Shown: positions 25,342 to 36,351, numbered from the stretch's first letter. The stretch is DNA of 64,000 bases from Acrocarpospora catenulata (GCF_018476525.1 NZ_JAHCST010000029.1:1-64000); one strand, 5' to 3'. The notes: generated from the sequence alone by a model not told the origin. A program made the numbers and translations.

Positions 25342-26004
25342 GTGGACATCATCGTCAAGGGACGGCACACCGGAGTGAGTGACCGTTTCCGGGATCACGT
25401 GACATCCAAGCTGGCCAGAATCGAGCGTCTGGACAACAAACTCATCCGCGTGGATGTGGAGGTGTCCAAAGAGCGTAACCCGCGACTGAGCGATCAACGC
25501 GAACGGGTGGAACTCACCATCCATTGCAAGGGCCCGGCGATCCGGGCCGAGGCGGCGGCCGACGACCGGTTCTCCGCCCTCGACATGGCCCTCGGAAAGC
25601 TGGAGTCCCGCCTACGCCGGATCAGCGACCGGCGCAAGATCCATCACGGCAAGAACTGCCCCCCGTCCGTGGCCGAACTGACCGCGGTCCTCGCCGACGT
25701 GAACCAGGAAACCCTTACCGCCTCCGCCGAACCCGAAGCGACGTACGAGCACGTACCGCCACGCAGGTCCACCAACGGATACACCGAGCCCGTCATCCCG
25801 ATCGAACAGGACGGCGACGGCCCGCTGGTGGTCCGGGAGAAGTTCCACCAGTCCGACCCGATCACCATCGACCAGGCCCTCCTGGAGATGGAACTGGTCG
25901 GCCACGACTTCTTCCTTTTCCGTGACAAGGAATGCGGCCAGCCCAGCGTGGTCTACCGCCGCCGCGGCTACGACTACGGCGTACTCCGCCTAGTCGAACC
26001 GTGA
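25342..26004 (+). CDS. hpf: Ribosome hibernation promoting factor, long form
   Basis: This 220-aa protein has the N-terminal HPF/YfiA fold (about residues 1-110, starting MDIIVKGRHTGVSDRFRDHV) that occupies the mRNA/tRNA channel of the 30S subunit. A variable linker follows. The C-terminal dimerisation domain (about 160-220, with MELVGHDFFLFRDKE and VVYRRRGYDYGVLRL) pairs two ribosomes into 100S particles. GTG at 25342 is the start. A long structured leader precedes it, implying post-transcriptional control. The stop codon TGA is fused to the start of the palindromic repeat element downstream. Confidence 0.94.
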   Translation: MDIIVKGRHTGVSDRFRDHVTSKLARIERLDNKLIRVDVEVSKERNPRLSDQRERVELTIHCKGPAIRAEAAADDRFSALDMALGKLESRLRRISDRRKIHHGKNCPPSVAELTAVLADVNQETLTASAEPEATYEHVPPRRSTNGYTEPVIPIEQDGDGPLVVREKFHQSDPITIDQALLEMELVGHDFFLFRDKECGQPSVVYRRRGYDYGVLRLVEP

Positions 26005-26152
26005 CATCGGCCGCGCCTCCGGCACGGCGGGCCCGCTGTGACATTTGGCCCGCCTCCGGCGGGCCGGGCCCGGCCGCTTCGCAGCCGGTGTCTTCCCTCC
26101 CTCCGGTCGCTGGCGCTCCCTCCACTCAGTCCAGACACCGGCGCGGCCGGGC
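26004..26152. repeat. Dispersed palindromic repeat, copy 2 (complete)
   Basis: This element begins on the last base of the hpf stop codon. It has two short modules starting ACATCGGCC (26004) and ACATTTGGCC (26041), each with a CCTCCGG core, then a large hairpin. GCCCGGCCGC at 26068-26077 pairs perfectly with 26143-26152. GCCGGTGTCT at 26084-26093 pairs perfectly with 26133-26142. The loop is 39 nt. It resembles positions 1-109 closely and a fragment at 32239-32274. It may also terminate hpf. Confidence 0.8.
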
Positions 26153-26280
26153 CGCGACATTGGGCGGCACGGGCACGGTAAGACGGTGTCGGAGGCGCGG
26201 CAAGTGTCACCCCCAATTTCGAACAAGCGTGTAATGATGGCGATCCGGCGTCCCTGGTCCCCCGTGGGGAGGAACAAACT

Positions 26281-26994
26281 GTGAGTGAGCGCAGCGAGCG
26301 AGACGAGACGCCCCGCTCCGCTGGTCGTGGTGAACCCATCCGTGTGCTGATCGTCGACGATCATTCGTTGATCCGGCGCAGCCTTGAGCTTGCCCTGGCC
26401 GCCGAGCCGGACATCGAGGTCGTGGGCGAGGCGGGTGACGGCCAGGAGGCGGTCGAGCTCGCCGAGCGCCTGCTGCCCGACGTCGTGTTGATGGACGTGC
26501 GCATGCCCCGGCGGGACGGCATCCAGGCCACCCGCGGCATCAAGGAGAGCATGCCGAGCGCCAGGATCATCATGCTCACCGCGAGCGACGAGGAGGAGGA
26601 CCTCTTCGAGGCGTTCAAGGCCGGCGCCACCGGCTACCTGCTCAAGGACGTGCAGATCGACGAGGTGCCGGACGCGGTGCGCGGCGTGCACGGCGGCCAG
26701 TCCTTCATCAACCCCGCGATGGCCACCAAGCTGATCACCGAGTTCGCCAGCATCAGCCGGAAGGAGGCCGAGCGGCCGCCCCAGCTGCCGGTGCCCCGGC
26801 TCACCGACCGCGAGATGGAAGTGCTCCGCCTGGTCGCCAAGGGCATGAACAACCGCGAGATCGCCAAGGAACTGTTCATCTCGGAGAACACGGTCAAAAA
26901 CCACGTCCGCAACATCCTGGAGAAGCTCCAGCTGCACTCCCGGATGGAGGCCGTGGTGTACGCGGTCCGGGAGCGCCTGCTGGAGATCACCTAG
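26281..26994 (+). CDS. Orphan NarL/LuxR-type response regulator
   Basis: This 237-aa regulator has a receiver domain with VDDH (residues 25-28) and phosphoacceptor Asp near 72 ([13 protein letters not shown]). The C-terminal LuxR helix-turn-helix is [20 protein letters not shown] followed by [14 protein letters not shown]. No histidine kinase gene is adjacent, so its partner is elsewhere or it is controlled otherwise. GTG at 26281 follows GGAGG by 8 bases. The first 18 residues are charged and non-conserved. Target genes are unknown. Confidence 0.92.
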   Translation: MSERSERDETPRSAGRGEPIRVLIVDDHSLIRRSLELALAAEPDIEVVGEAGDGQEAVELAERLLPDVVLMDVRMPRRDGIQATRGIKESMPSARIIMLTASDEEEDLFEAFKAGATGYLLKDVQIDEVPDAVRGVHGGQSFINPAMATKLITEFASISRKEAERPPQLPVPRLTDREMEVLRLVAKGMNNREIAKELFISENTVKNHVRNILEKLQLHSRMEAVVYAVRERLLEIT

Positions 26995-27013
26995 GAGATC
27001 GCCCAGGGCCTGA

Positions 27014-28222
27014 TCAGACCACCCGCTCGATCCGGATGTCGGTGCACCCGACCCAGGAGGCCGCCTCCTGCAGGGCGAGGTGCACCGCGTCCAGGTTCTT
27101 GGCGTCGTTGTTCCTGGTCCCGGGCTCCAGGGTGACCTGCCGGGCGACCAGCGTGCCGTTCTCCCTGGCCGGGTCCACCCGGGCCACCAGTTTCCCGCCG
27201 GACAGCACCGGCATGGCGAAGTATCCGTGCACCCGCTTGGGCTTCGGCACGTACGCCTCCAGCCGGTGGGTCATGTGGAAGACGCGCTCGGTCCTGGCCC
27301 GGTCCCAGATGAGGGAGTCGAACGGCGACAGCAGCGTGGTGCGGTGCCGCCCCCGGGGCTCGCCCGCGGCCAGCGCGGCCGGGTCAGCCCAGGCGTTCGG
27401 GGCGTGGCCCCTGCCGTGCGCGCCGGTGACCGGCACCGGGGTCCCGCGCACCGACTTGGCGGGCGGCCAGCCCGCCACGTGCACCGGGACCAGCCCGGCG
27501 GCGCCGCTCAGCAGGGCCTCGTCCAGCAGGGCGGCGTGCTTGGCCCGGACCCGCGTGTAGTCGACCAGGTCGGCTCGGGTGGCCACGGCCAGGGAGCGCC
27601 CGGCCACCTGGACCATCCGGGTCACGCACTCGGCGTCGTCAGGCTCGGCGGCCAGCAACTCGGCGGGGACGACGCGCTCGGCCAGGTCGTAGACGCGCCG
27701 CCAGCCGACCCGTTTGACGCAGACCACCTCGCCGATGTCGAGCAGGAACTCGATGGCGATCTTGGAGTCGGACCAGTCCCACCAGGGGCCGCCGTTCTTG
27801 GCGCCGCCGATGTCGGTGGTGGTCACCGGGCCCTCGGCGCGCACCCGCTCCAGCACCTTGTCCACCGTGGGCGGGACCTCGTGCCAGCGGTATCTGCGCT
27901 CGCGGAACTCGCGGCGGCGGAAGCCGTACTGCGGCCAGTGGTCGATCGGGAGGACGCAGGCGGCGTGGCACCAGTACTCGAAGGCGTCGCCGCCCCAGTA
28001 GGCGCGCTCCACCCGGTCGCGGCCGATCGGGCCGAGCCGCGCGTAGGCCACCAGCTCGTGGGAGCGGGCCAGCACCGAGATGGTGTCCAACTGCACCGCG
28101 CCCAGGCGGCGAAGCATGGCGGGGGCGCCGCCACGACGGCCTTCCACACCCAGGAAACCCTGGGCGCGGAGGATGAGCCGCCGGGCCTCGTCGGCCGTGA
28201 GGTCCTGAACCGTATCCGTCAC
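27014..28222 (-). CDS. YcaQ-type DNA glycosylase (crosslink repair), HTH_42 family
   Basis: This 402-aa protein belongs to the AlkZ/YcaQ family of winged-helix DNA glycosylases that excise alkylated bases and unhook interstrand crosslinks. The family block QLDTISVLARSHELV near residue 45 has a Gln-Leu-Asp triad, the catalytic type of YcaQ-like enzymes rather than the QxQ form of Streptomyces AlkZ. EYWCHAACVLPIDHWPQY and the C-terminal LSPFDSLIWDR are further signatures. I chose GTG at 28222 because TAGCAT lies exactly 7 bp upstream (leaderless); ATG at 28252 is possible. It converges on the response regulator gene. Confidence 0.85.
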   Translation of the reverse strand: MTDTVQDLTADEARRLILRAQGFLGVEGRRGGAPAMLRRLGAVQLDTISVLARSHELVAYARLGPIGRDRVERAYWGGDAFEYWCHAACVLPIDHWPQYGFRRREFRERRYRWHEVPPTVDKVLERVRAEGPVTTTDIGGAKNGGPWWDWSDSKIAIEFLLDIGEVVCVKRVGWRRVYDLAERVVPAELLAAEPDDAECVTRMVQVAGRSLAVATRADLVDYTRVRAKHAALLDEALLSGAAGLVPVHVAGWPPAKSVRGTPVPVTGAHGRGHAPNAWADPAALAAGEPRGRHRTTLLSPFDSLIWDRARTERVFHMTHRLEAYVPKPKRVHGYFAMPVLSGGKLVARVDPARENGTLVARQVTLEPGTRNNDAKNLDAVHLALQEAASWVGCTDIRIERVV

Positions 28223-28229
28223 AGCGCCG

Positions 28230-28235
28230 ATGCTA
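28230..28235 (-). promoter_or_regulatory. -10 box of a leaderless glycosylase transcript
   Basis: TAGCAT on the minus strand is followed by 7 bp and the GTG start at 28222. No ribosome site is present. This matches the other leaderless starts in the window. Confidence 0.45.
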
Positions 28236-28295
28236 GAGGCAGCCACCGACAAAACGGCTACGCCGGTTAATCACCGGTTCACGCCCAACGGGGGG

Positions 28296-28589
28296 TCAGG
28301 CCTCCAGCGCCCGCTGCGTGACGTCCTTGTGCTCCACCGGCGAGTGGTGCTCCTTGGCCGCCAGCACGCGCGGGGCGTCCACGATGACGTCGGAGAAGAT
28401 GTCGAAGACCAGCGCCAGCAGGCCGCCCACCGCGCTGATCCCGGCCCCGATCCAGAACATCAGCCAGTTCACGCCGCCGCCGAGGCCGGTCAGCGCCACG
28501 CCGCCGACGATGAAACCGATCAGGATGACCGAGACCGCCAGCCAGGACGTCGGGCTGCCCGCGTGACTCTGGTGTGTCGTGTCTGCCAT
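28296..28589 (-). CDS. Small two-helix membrane protein (HGxxPAAW-like)
   Basis: This 97-aa protein starts MADTTHQSHAGSPTSWLAVS, resembling the actinobacterial HGxxPAAW family in which a His-Gly-type motif precedes the first helix. Two transmembrane helices follow (about residues 17-37 and 43-65) with a hydrophilic tail containing EHHSPVEH. Function is unknown. The ribosome site AGGTAGG precedes the ATG. It lies between the glycosylase and secA, divergent from secA. Confidence 0.78.
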   Translation of the reverse strand: MADTTHQSHAGSPTSWLAVSVILIGFIVGGVALTGLGGGVNWLMFWIGAGISAVGGLLALVFDIFSDVIVDAPRVLAAKEHHSPVEHKDVTQRALEA

Positions 28590-28818
28590 TGCCGCCTACC
28601 TACCCGACTCGCCCTCGGACCGGAACCGGGGGCCTCGCTCGAACGTTTGTCAGAGTTGAGCCTATCGACATGCCCCCTTGCCCGCCGCGCCGCTCCCGCC
28701 TGTTCTTGGGTGGCTGTGCCAGGTGGCAGAACGGCCTACCATGGCCGTGGGGAAGTATGTCTCGTCCTCAAACCACGGTGGATGCGCCGGGGTAGACCTG
28801 CGAGGAGCTTTACTAAAA

Positions 28819-31632
<2,814 letters not shown>

Positions 31633-31654
31633 CCGAAGTAATACGAAGTAATCC

Positions 31655-31684
31655 GAGGGGCCCCTGCACCGCGCGGGGGCCCTC
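31655..31684 (+). terminator. Terminator after secA
   Basis: GAGGGGCCCC and GGGGGCCCTC form a strong GC stem around a short loop 22 bp after the secA stop. It also lies just beyond the end of the convergent Rv3235-family gene and may act on both. Confidence 0.7.
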
Positions 31685-31693
31685 CGGCGTTCC

Positions 31694-32092
31694 TCAGGCC
31701 GTCTCCACGTCGGTGACCAGCCACTGCACGCCGTACCGCTCCAGGCGGACGGCGAGTACCCGGCTGCGGTGGCCGCAGTGGACCAGGAGGCACATTTCGA
31801 TCGCGCCCTCGCGCGGGGACTGCACGTGCGGCGGCCCGGCCAGGGGCGGGCGGCTGGTGTCGATCATCTTTCCGGCCCGGACCAGTTCCGCGTAGGCCCG
31901 CTCGGTCAGCCGTTCCTGCACCGACTCGGGCGGTCGCCGCCCGGCCAGGATCTCGGCCAGCGCCTGTCCCAGCCAGCGCAGCCGCCGCTCCTCGGGCGCG
32001 TTCCCTGTGCTGCCGAGGATGAGCGGGCCGCGGGCCCGTACGGGTCGGTGGGCGAGGGCCAGCGAGCCATGGACGGGGGGAAGGTCGTACAT
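31694..32092 (-). CDS. Rv3235 family protein
   Basis: This 132-aa protein matches the small Rv3235 family often found beside secA in actinobacteria. Features are RLRWLGQALAEILAGRRPPE, RAYAELVRAG and a C-terminal beta-rich half with RVLAVRLERYGVQWLVTDVE. It has no signal peptide or membrane helix. The C-terminal half resembles an NTF2-like or SecA-associated domain, but function is unproven. The 180 bp upstream of it hold no gene. Confidence 0.8.
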   Translation of the reverse strand: MYDLPPVHGSLALAHRPVRARGPLILGSTGNAPEERRLRWLGQALAEILAGRRPPESVQERLTERAYAELVRAGKMIDTSRPPLAGPPHVQSPREGAIEMCLLVHCGHRSRVLAVRLERYGVQWLVTDVETA

Positions 32093-32238
32093 CGCGTCTC
32101 CGGGAGGGGTAGGACAGTCGGACGCCTACCCAGAGGTTCCGGCCCGCCGCCCGGATACGGCTGTCGGCCTTTTACGGTGATTCGCCCCGGACTGGAACCC
32201 CAGCATCCGGTTACCGGTCGGCCGCAATCCCCTCGCCA

Positions 32239-32274
32239 GGCCGGGCCGGCCTGCCGAAGGCGGGCCCAATGTCA
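32239..32274 (-). repeat. Fragment of the dispersed repeat at the EIIC stop codon
   Basis: Read on the minus strand this begins TGACATTGGGCCCGCCTTCG, closely matching the module at 26039-26070 (TGACATTTGGCCCGCCTCCG). It continues as GGCAGGCCGGCCCGGCC. As at hpf, the element is fused to a stop codon, here that of the PTS EIIC gene. It can form a terminator-like hairpin. Confidence 0.6.
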
Positions 32275-33573
32275 CAGGTCCACGTCCGGTTCCGGTTCGC
32301 GGCCGGGCGTCATGATGTTCAGTCGCCGGATCAGGAAACTGAAGATCACGTAGTAGAGCACCGCGTACACCAGGCCGATGCCCATGATGAGCCAGAAGCG
32401 GTGGGTGTTGTCCTTTCCGAGGTTGAGCAGCGCGTCGGTGACCCCGGCGGAGAAGCCGAACCCCAGCCGCCCGCCGAGCGCCGCCACCAGGGCCATCGAC
32501 ACCCCGGTCAGGATCGCGTGCACGGCGAAGAGCACCGGCGCCACGAAGATGAAGGCGAACTCGATCGGCTCGGTGATGCCGGTGACGAAGGAGACCAGGG
32601 CCGCCGAGATCATGATGCCGCCCACGGTGCGGCGCCGGTGCGCGGGGGCGGCCCGCCAGATGGCGACGGCGGCGGCGGGCAGGCCGAACATCATGACCGG
32701 GAAGAACCCGGCCATGAAGGATCCGGCGCCGTCCGCGCCCTGCAGGTAGCAGGTCAGGTCGCCGGTGAACTGGGCGCCGCCGACCGTGCAGCCGGGGACC
32801 TGGAACCAGACGATGGAGTTGATGATGTGGTGCAGGCCGAGCGGGATGAGCAGGCGGTTGGCGAGGCCGTACACGCCGGCGCCGACCTCGTTGTGCTCGG
32901 CCAGCCAGGAGCCGAAGTCGTTGATGACCTCCCCGATGGGCGGCCAGATCAGGCCGAAGACCACGCCGAGCACCACGGCCGCGAAGGCGGTGACGATCGG
33001 GACGAAGCGCCGTCCGCCGAAGAAGGCCAGCCAGGCCGGAAGCTGGATGCGGTGGTACCGCTGCCAGAGCAGGGCGGCCGTCAGGCCGATGAGGATGCCG
33101 CCGAGCACCCCGGTCGGGTTCCCGGCCGACCAGTTGATCACCTGGGTCGGGACGCCGTCCGGGCCGACGACGGTCTGGGTGACCCGCTGGTGCACCACGT
33201 CGGCGGCGGGGGCGTCGAAGAACAGGCCCTTGGACACGCGGTCGAAGATGAGGTAGCCGACCAGGGCGGCCACCGCCGTGGAGGCGTCGGACCTGCGGGC
33301 GAACCCGGCCGCCACACCGACCGCGAACAGCAGCGGCAGCGCGGCGAAGAGCACGTCACCGGCGTTGGCCAGCACTTTGGCCACGTTGGCCATCCACCCG
33401 AACCCCGGCACGTCGGCCAGGCCGCCCGGGGCCGGGCCGTTGGCGCCCAGCATGTCGGGCTGGCCGAAGCGGAGCAGCAGGGCGGCGGCCGGGAGCACCG
33501 CGATCGGCAACATCAGCGACCGGCCGAGCCGCTGTAACACGTTCACCAGTCCGGCTACCCGCGTCGTGGTCAT
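32272..33573 (-). CDS. PTS N-acetylglucosamine/glucose-family EIIC component
   Basis: This 433-aa integral membrane permease takes up and phosphorylates amino sugar. It has about ten helices and family motifs LPIAVLPAAALLLRFGQPD near the N-terminus, PLGLHHIINSIVWFQV (substrate-site His) and GITEPIEFAFIFVAP (the Glu motif typical of glucose/GlcNAc EIIC). Unlike many homologues it has no fused EIIB. EIIB is a separate gene at 35594. The ATG at 33573 follows GGAGG by 6 bases. N-acetylglucosamine specificity is inferred from the regulator and nearby hexosaminidase. Confidence 0.9.
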   Translation of the reverse strand: MTTTRVAGLVNVLQRLGRSLMLPIAVLPAAALLLRFGQPDMLGANGPAPGGLADVPGFGWMANVAKVLANAGDVLFAALPLLFAVGVAAGFARRSDASTAVAALVGYLIFDRVSKGLFFDAPAADVVHQRVTQTVVGPDGVPTQVINWSAGNPTGVLGGILIGLTAALLWQRYHRIQLPAWLAFFGGRRFVPIVTAFAAVVLGVVFGLIWPPIGEVINDFGSWLAEHNEVGAGVYGLANRLLIPLGLHHIINSIVWFQVPGCTVGGAQFTGDLTCYLQGADGAGSFMAGFFPVMMFGLPAAAVAIWRAAPAHRRRTVGGIMISAALVSFVTGITEPIEFAFIFVAPVLFAVHAILTGVSMALVAALGGRLGFGFSAGVTDALLNLGKDNTHRFWLIMGIGLVYAVLYYVIFSFLIRRLNIMTPGREPEPDVDL

Positions 33574-33593
33574 CGGTGGTCCTCCGCTGACTA

Positions 33594-33683
33594 TCAATGA
33601 GAAAACCGTTCCATGAACAGCCACATCACCTCCGACCAGGCGACTCGCCGCGGTGGCTGTCCAGCTCACGCCTTTCTCATTGA
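33594..33683. repeat. Nested symmetric inverted repeat between regulator and EIIC genes
   Basis: TCAATGAGAAA (33594-33604) is the exact complement of TTTCTCATTGA (33673-33683). Inside, ACAGCCAC (33617-33624) is the exact complement of GTGGCTGT (33653-33660). The two spacers are both 12 nt, so the arms are in register as one 90-nt foldback. It spans the end of the regulator gene and the EIIC leader, and may be a terminator, an attenuator or a protein-binding dyad. Confidence 0.7.
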
Positions 33684-34414
33684 GCCCGCCGTGGCTCCAA
33701 AAGGGTACGCAGCTGGTAGCGGTCCGCGCGGTAGGTGGAGACGCCGAGTTCCGCGCAGGTGCCGCCGGTGTAGGAGCGGCGCTGGAGCAGCAGCACGGCC
33801 CCGCCGCGGGGGAGCTTGAGCAGGTCGGCGTCGCTCGGGTCGGCGATGCCGGCGTCGATGGTCAGCTCGCCCGCGTCCAGCACCAGGCCGTACCGGGACT
33901 CCAGCAGCGCGTAGAGGGAACGGCCCGACAGGTCGTAGGTGTCCAGGTCGGGCGCCAGGGCCACCGGGATGTGCGCCCGTTCGATGCAGAGCGGCTCGCC
34001 GTCGGCAGTGCGGAGCCGCTCGATGAAGTGCACCGCGTCGCCGGGCGGGATGCCGAGCTCCCTGGCCAGGTGGGCGCTGGCCCGGACCACGCGGCGGTCC
34101 AGGTCGCGGGAGCCGGGCGCCAGACCGCGGGCTCGCATGTCGTCGCTGAACGAGGTGAGCTGGAGGGCCAGCTCGATCTTGGGCCGGGCGACGAAGGTGC
34201 CCTTGCCGGGGACGCGGTGCAGCCGTCCCTCGGAGACCAGGTGATCCACGGCCTGCCGCACCGTCATCCGGGACAGGCCGAAGCGCTGGCAGAGCTCGCG
34301 TTCCGAGGGGATCGCCGCGCCGATCGGGAGCTCGTTGCTCTCGATCAGATCGAGCAGAATCTCCCGGAGCTGGAAATACTTCGGCACCGGGCTGTCCGGG
34401 TCGATCTGGGCCAC
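33677..34414 (-). CDS. dasR: GntR/HutC family regulator, DasR-like
   Basis: This 245-aa protein has an N-terminal GntR winged helix (LIESNELPIGAAIPSERELC, then FGLSRMTVRQAVDHL, then VPGKGTFVARPKIE). A UTRA ligand domain follows (about residues 85-240). The block ARPKIELALQLTSFSDDMRA closely matches DasR of Streptomyces, the repressor of chitin/N-acetylglucosamine genes that senses glucosamine-6-P. Two DasR-type operators lie in the divergent region 37 bp upstream, consistent with control of itself and of the SIS gene. The symbol is by similarity and context. Confidence 0.85.
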   Translation of the reverse strand: MAQIDPDSPVPKYFQLREILLDLIESNELPIGAAIPSERELCQRFGLSRMTVRQAVDHLVSEGRLHRVPGKGTFVARPKIELALQLTSFSDDMRARGLAPGSRDLDRRVVRASAHLARELGIPPGDAVHFIERLRTADGEPLCIERAHIPVALAPDLDTYDLSGRSLYALLESRYGLVLDAGELTIDAGIADPSDADLLKLPRGGAVLLLQRRSYTGGTCAELGVSTYRADRYQLRTLLEPRRAQ

Positions 34415-34450
34415 TGTTGCCTCCCCTCTCGCATTAGGTATGGTTCGTAC

Positions 34451-34472
34451 TGGTCTAGTCCGGACTAGACCA
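34451..34472. promoter_or_regulatory. Double DasR-type operator (dre)
   Basis: TGGTCTAGTCC followed directly by GGACTAGACCA forms a perfect 22-bp palindrome. Each overlapping 12-mer (34451-34462 and 34461-34472) matches the dre core TGGTCTAGACCA at 10 of 12 positions. Their centres are 10 bp apart, one helical turn. The site lies between the divergent dasR-like gene and the SIS gene. Confidence 0.8.
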
Positions 34473-34520
34473 CAGGCCGGGAAAACCTGTCAACGTACGG
34501 ACCGACCACGGGAATGCCTG

Positions 34521-35558
34521 ATGACGACGACGAAGATGCGTAGCGAGATCGCCGAGCAGCCCGCCGCCCTCCGGGCCACCCTGGACGCCCTGCTCCCCCG
34601 GACGGGGGAGGTACGGGCGCTGGCGGACCGGACCCGGCAACTGCTCTTCATCGCGCGCGGCACCTCCGACAACGCCGCAGTGTACGGCCGCTACCTCGTG
34701 GAGGCACACGCCGGGCGCATGTGCGCGCTGGGCGCACCCTCCATCGCGACCACCTACCGGCGGCGGCTGGATCTGGACGGGGTGCTGGCGGTGGCGGTCT
34801 CCCAGTCGGGGCGGACCGAGGAGATCGTGGAGACCCTGGAATGGGCCAAGGACTGCGGCGCCCGTACCGTGGCGATCACCAACGGCGGCGACCAGAGCCC
34901 GCTGGCGCAGGCCGCCGACCTGGCGCTGTGCACGGTGGCGGGGGAGGAGAAGGCGGTCCCGGCCACCAAGACCTACACCACCCAGCTGGCCGCGATGGCG
35001 GTGCTCGCGCTGGGCCTGGGCGCCGACGTGCCGGCCAGTGACCTGGACCGGGTGCCGGACGCGGTGGAGAAGCTGATCGAGAACCCCGGCGACCTGGACG
35101 CGCTGGTGGAGGGCCTGGCGGACAAGCCGGGCGTGGTGGTCTCCGGGCGTGGCCTGGCCTTCTCCACCGCGCTGGAGCTGGCGCTCAAGCTGAAGGAGGC
35201 GTGCTACCTGCACGCCATGGGCCTGTCCTACGCCGACCTGCTGCACGGGCCGATCGCGGTGGTGGACGCCGACACCCCCGCCATCCTGGTCGCGGCCGGG
35301 GATGGGCCCACGCTGCCCGGCCTGGTCGCGCTGGCCGAGCGGGTGACCGGCGCCGGGGCCGCCGCGTACGGGGTGGGCGGCGGCGGGCGGCTGGCGGCGG
35401 TGGCCACGGCCGCGCTGAACGGCCCCGACCTGCCGGAGTGGGTCGCGCCGCTCGGCCTGATCGTGCCAGGCCAGTTGCTCACTGAGGCGCTGGCCCGGCG
35501 GCTTGGCGTGGATCCTGACTCGCCGCGAGGCCTGAACAAGGTCACCCAGACCGACTAG
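34521..35558 (+). CDS. SIS-domain sugar isomerase, glucosamine-6-phosphate deaminase candidate (NagB-II type)
   Basis: This 345-aa protein has two SIS domains without the N-terminal glutaminase domain of GlmS. Motifs include IARGTSDNAAVYGRYLVE, AVSQSGRTEEIVETL (phosphosugar Ser loop) and the second-domain GRGLAFSTALELALKLKE followed by CYLHAMGLSYADLLHGP. The same architecture is known in NagB-II deaminases, which convert glucosamine-6-P to fructose-6-P plus ammonia. The double dre operator upstream and the PTS genes downstream support that role. The ATG at 34521 is chosen; a second ATG five codons on is possible. Confidence 0.82.
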   Translation: MTTTKMRSEIAEQPAALRATLDALLPRTGEVRALADRTRQLLFIARGTSDNAAVYGRYLVEAHAGRMCALGAPSIATTYRRRLDLDGVLAVAVSQSGRTEEIVETLEWAKDCGARTVAITNGGDQSPLAQAADLALCTVAGEEKAVPATKTYTTQLAAMAVLALGLGADVPASDLDRVPDAVEKLIENPGDLDALVEGLADKPGVVVSGRGLAFSTALELALKLKEACYLHAMGLSYADLLHGPIAVVDADTPAILVAAGDGPTLPGLVALAERVTGAGAAAYGVGGGGRLAAVATAALNGPDLPEWVAPLGLIVPGQLLTEALARRLGVDPDSPRGLNKVTQTD

Positions 35559-35593
35559 GGTTCCGATCACGGAACCGTAACGAGGAGGTCGAG

Positions 35594-35830
35594 ATGGTGG
35601 CGGATGCGCGGGCGATCATCGCTGGGCTCGGTGGTGCGGAGAACATCATCGAGATCGAGCCGTGCGTCACCCGGTTGCGGACCGAGGTGCGGGACGCCTC
35701 CCGGGTCGACCAGCGGGCGCTGCGGGCGGCGGGAGCGCACGGGGTGATGGCCGCGGGCAACGTGGTGCAGGTCATCGTCGGCCCGCAGGCGGATGTCATC
35801 GCCAGCGACATCGAGGACCTCATCGGCTGA
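35594..35830 (+). CDS. PTS EIIB component, N-acetylglucosamine/glucose family
   Basis: This 78-aa protein is a free-standing EIIB domain. The phosphocysteine is Cys 24 in IEPCVTRLRTEV. GVMAAGNVVQVIVGPQADVIASDIEDLI completes the family fold. It would pass phosphate from EIIA to sugar held by the EIIC permease encoded at 32272-33573. It lies 35 bp after the SIS gene with an AGGAGG ribosome site and 15 bp before EIIA, in one operon. Confidence 0.93.
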   Translation: MVADARAIIAGLGGAENIIEIEPCVTRLRTEVRDASRVDQRALRAAGAHGVMAAGNVVQVIVGPQADVIASDIEDLIG

Positions 35831-35845
35831 TTTCGGGGGATGTAG

Positions 35846-36322
35846 GTGACGACGGTGCTCGCCCCGGTGGACGGCGCGGTCGTCCCCCTCTCGGCCGTGC
35901 CCGATCCGGTGTTCTCGCAGGCGATGGTGGGCCCGGGCGCGGCCATCGACCCGCCCAGGCGGCCCGGCAGGGCGCTGGCCCCGATCGCCGGACGGCTGGT
36001 CAAGCTGCACCCGCACGCGTACGTGGTGGTGGGCGGCGACGGGCGCGGGGTGCTGGTGCACCTGGGCATCGACACGGTGCAACTGAAGGGGGCCGGCTTC
36101 GAGCTGCTGGCCACCGAGGGCGAGATGGTCCGGGCGGGGCAGCCGGTGGTGGCCTGGGACCCGGGCATGGTGGAGGCGGGGGGCCGCTCCCCGCTCTGCC
36201 CGGTGGTGGCCCTGGACGCCACGTCCGGCGCGGTCGGCCCGGTCGCCGAGGGTGAGGTACGGGCCGGGGACGAGCTCTTCCAGTGGACAGAAACCGGTCC
36301 AGACCGTTCCCGGGATGTATAA
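35846..36322 (+). CDS. crr: PTS EIIA component (Crr family)
   Basis: This 158-aa protein is a glucose-type EIIA. The phosphohistidine is His 72 in GVLVHLGIDTVQLKG, and His 57 in LHPHAYVVV is the partner residue. The GDELFQW strand closes the beta-sandwich. It accepts phosphate from HPr and donates to EIIB. It starts with GTG at 35846 after GGGGGATGTAG. A DasR-like half-conserved site (CGGTCCAGACCG) lies within its last codons. Confidence 0.93.
   Translation: MTTVLAPVDGAVVPLSAVPDPVFSQAMVGPGAAIDPPRRPGRALAPIAGRLVKLHPHAYVVVGGDGRGVLVHLGIDTVQLKGAGFELLATEGEMVRAGQPVVAWDPGMVEAGGRSPLCPVVALDATSGAVGPVAEGEVRAGDELFQWTETGPDRSRDV
36295..36306. promoter_or_regulatory. Possible weak DasR-type site
   Basis: CGGTC and GACCG flank a 2-bp centre, the dre spacing, with outer bases differing from the consensus. 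It lies at the 3' end of the EIIA gene, 57 bp before the stronger site. It may be a secondary contact or chance. Confidence 0.3.
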
Positions 36323-36351
36323 GTAAATACGGGACAAGCTGCGACAAAGGT

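Noticed and set aside
26210-26240. Half of a LexA-type box (TCGAAC) before the response regulator gene
   Set aside because: The second half-site GTTCGA is missing, so an SOS operator is not supported.
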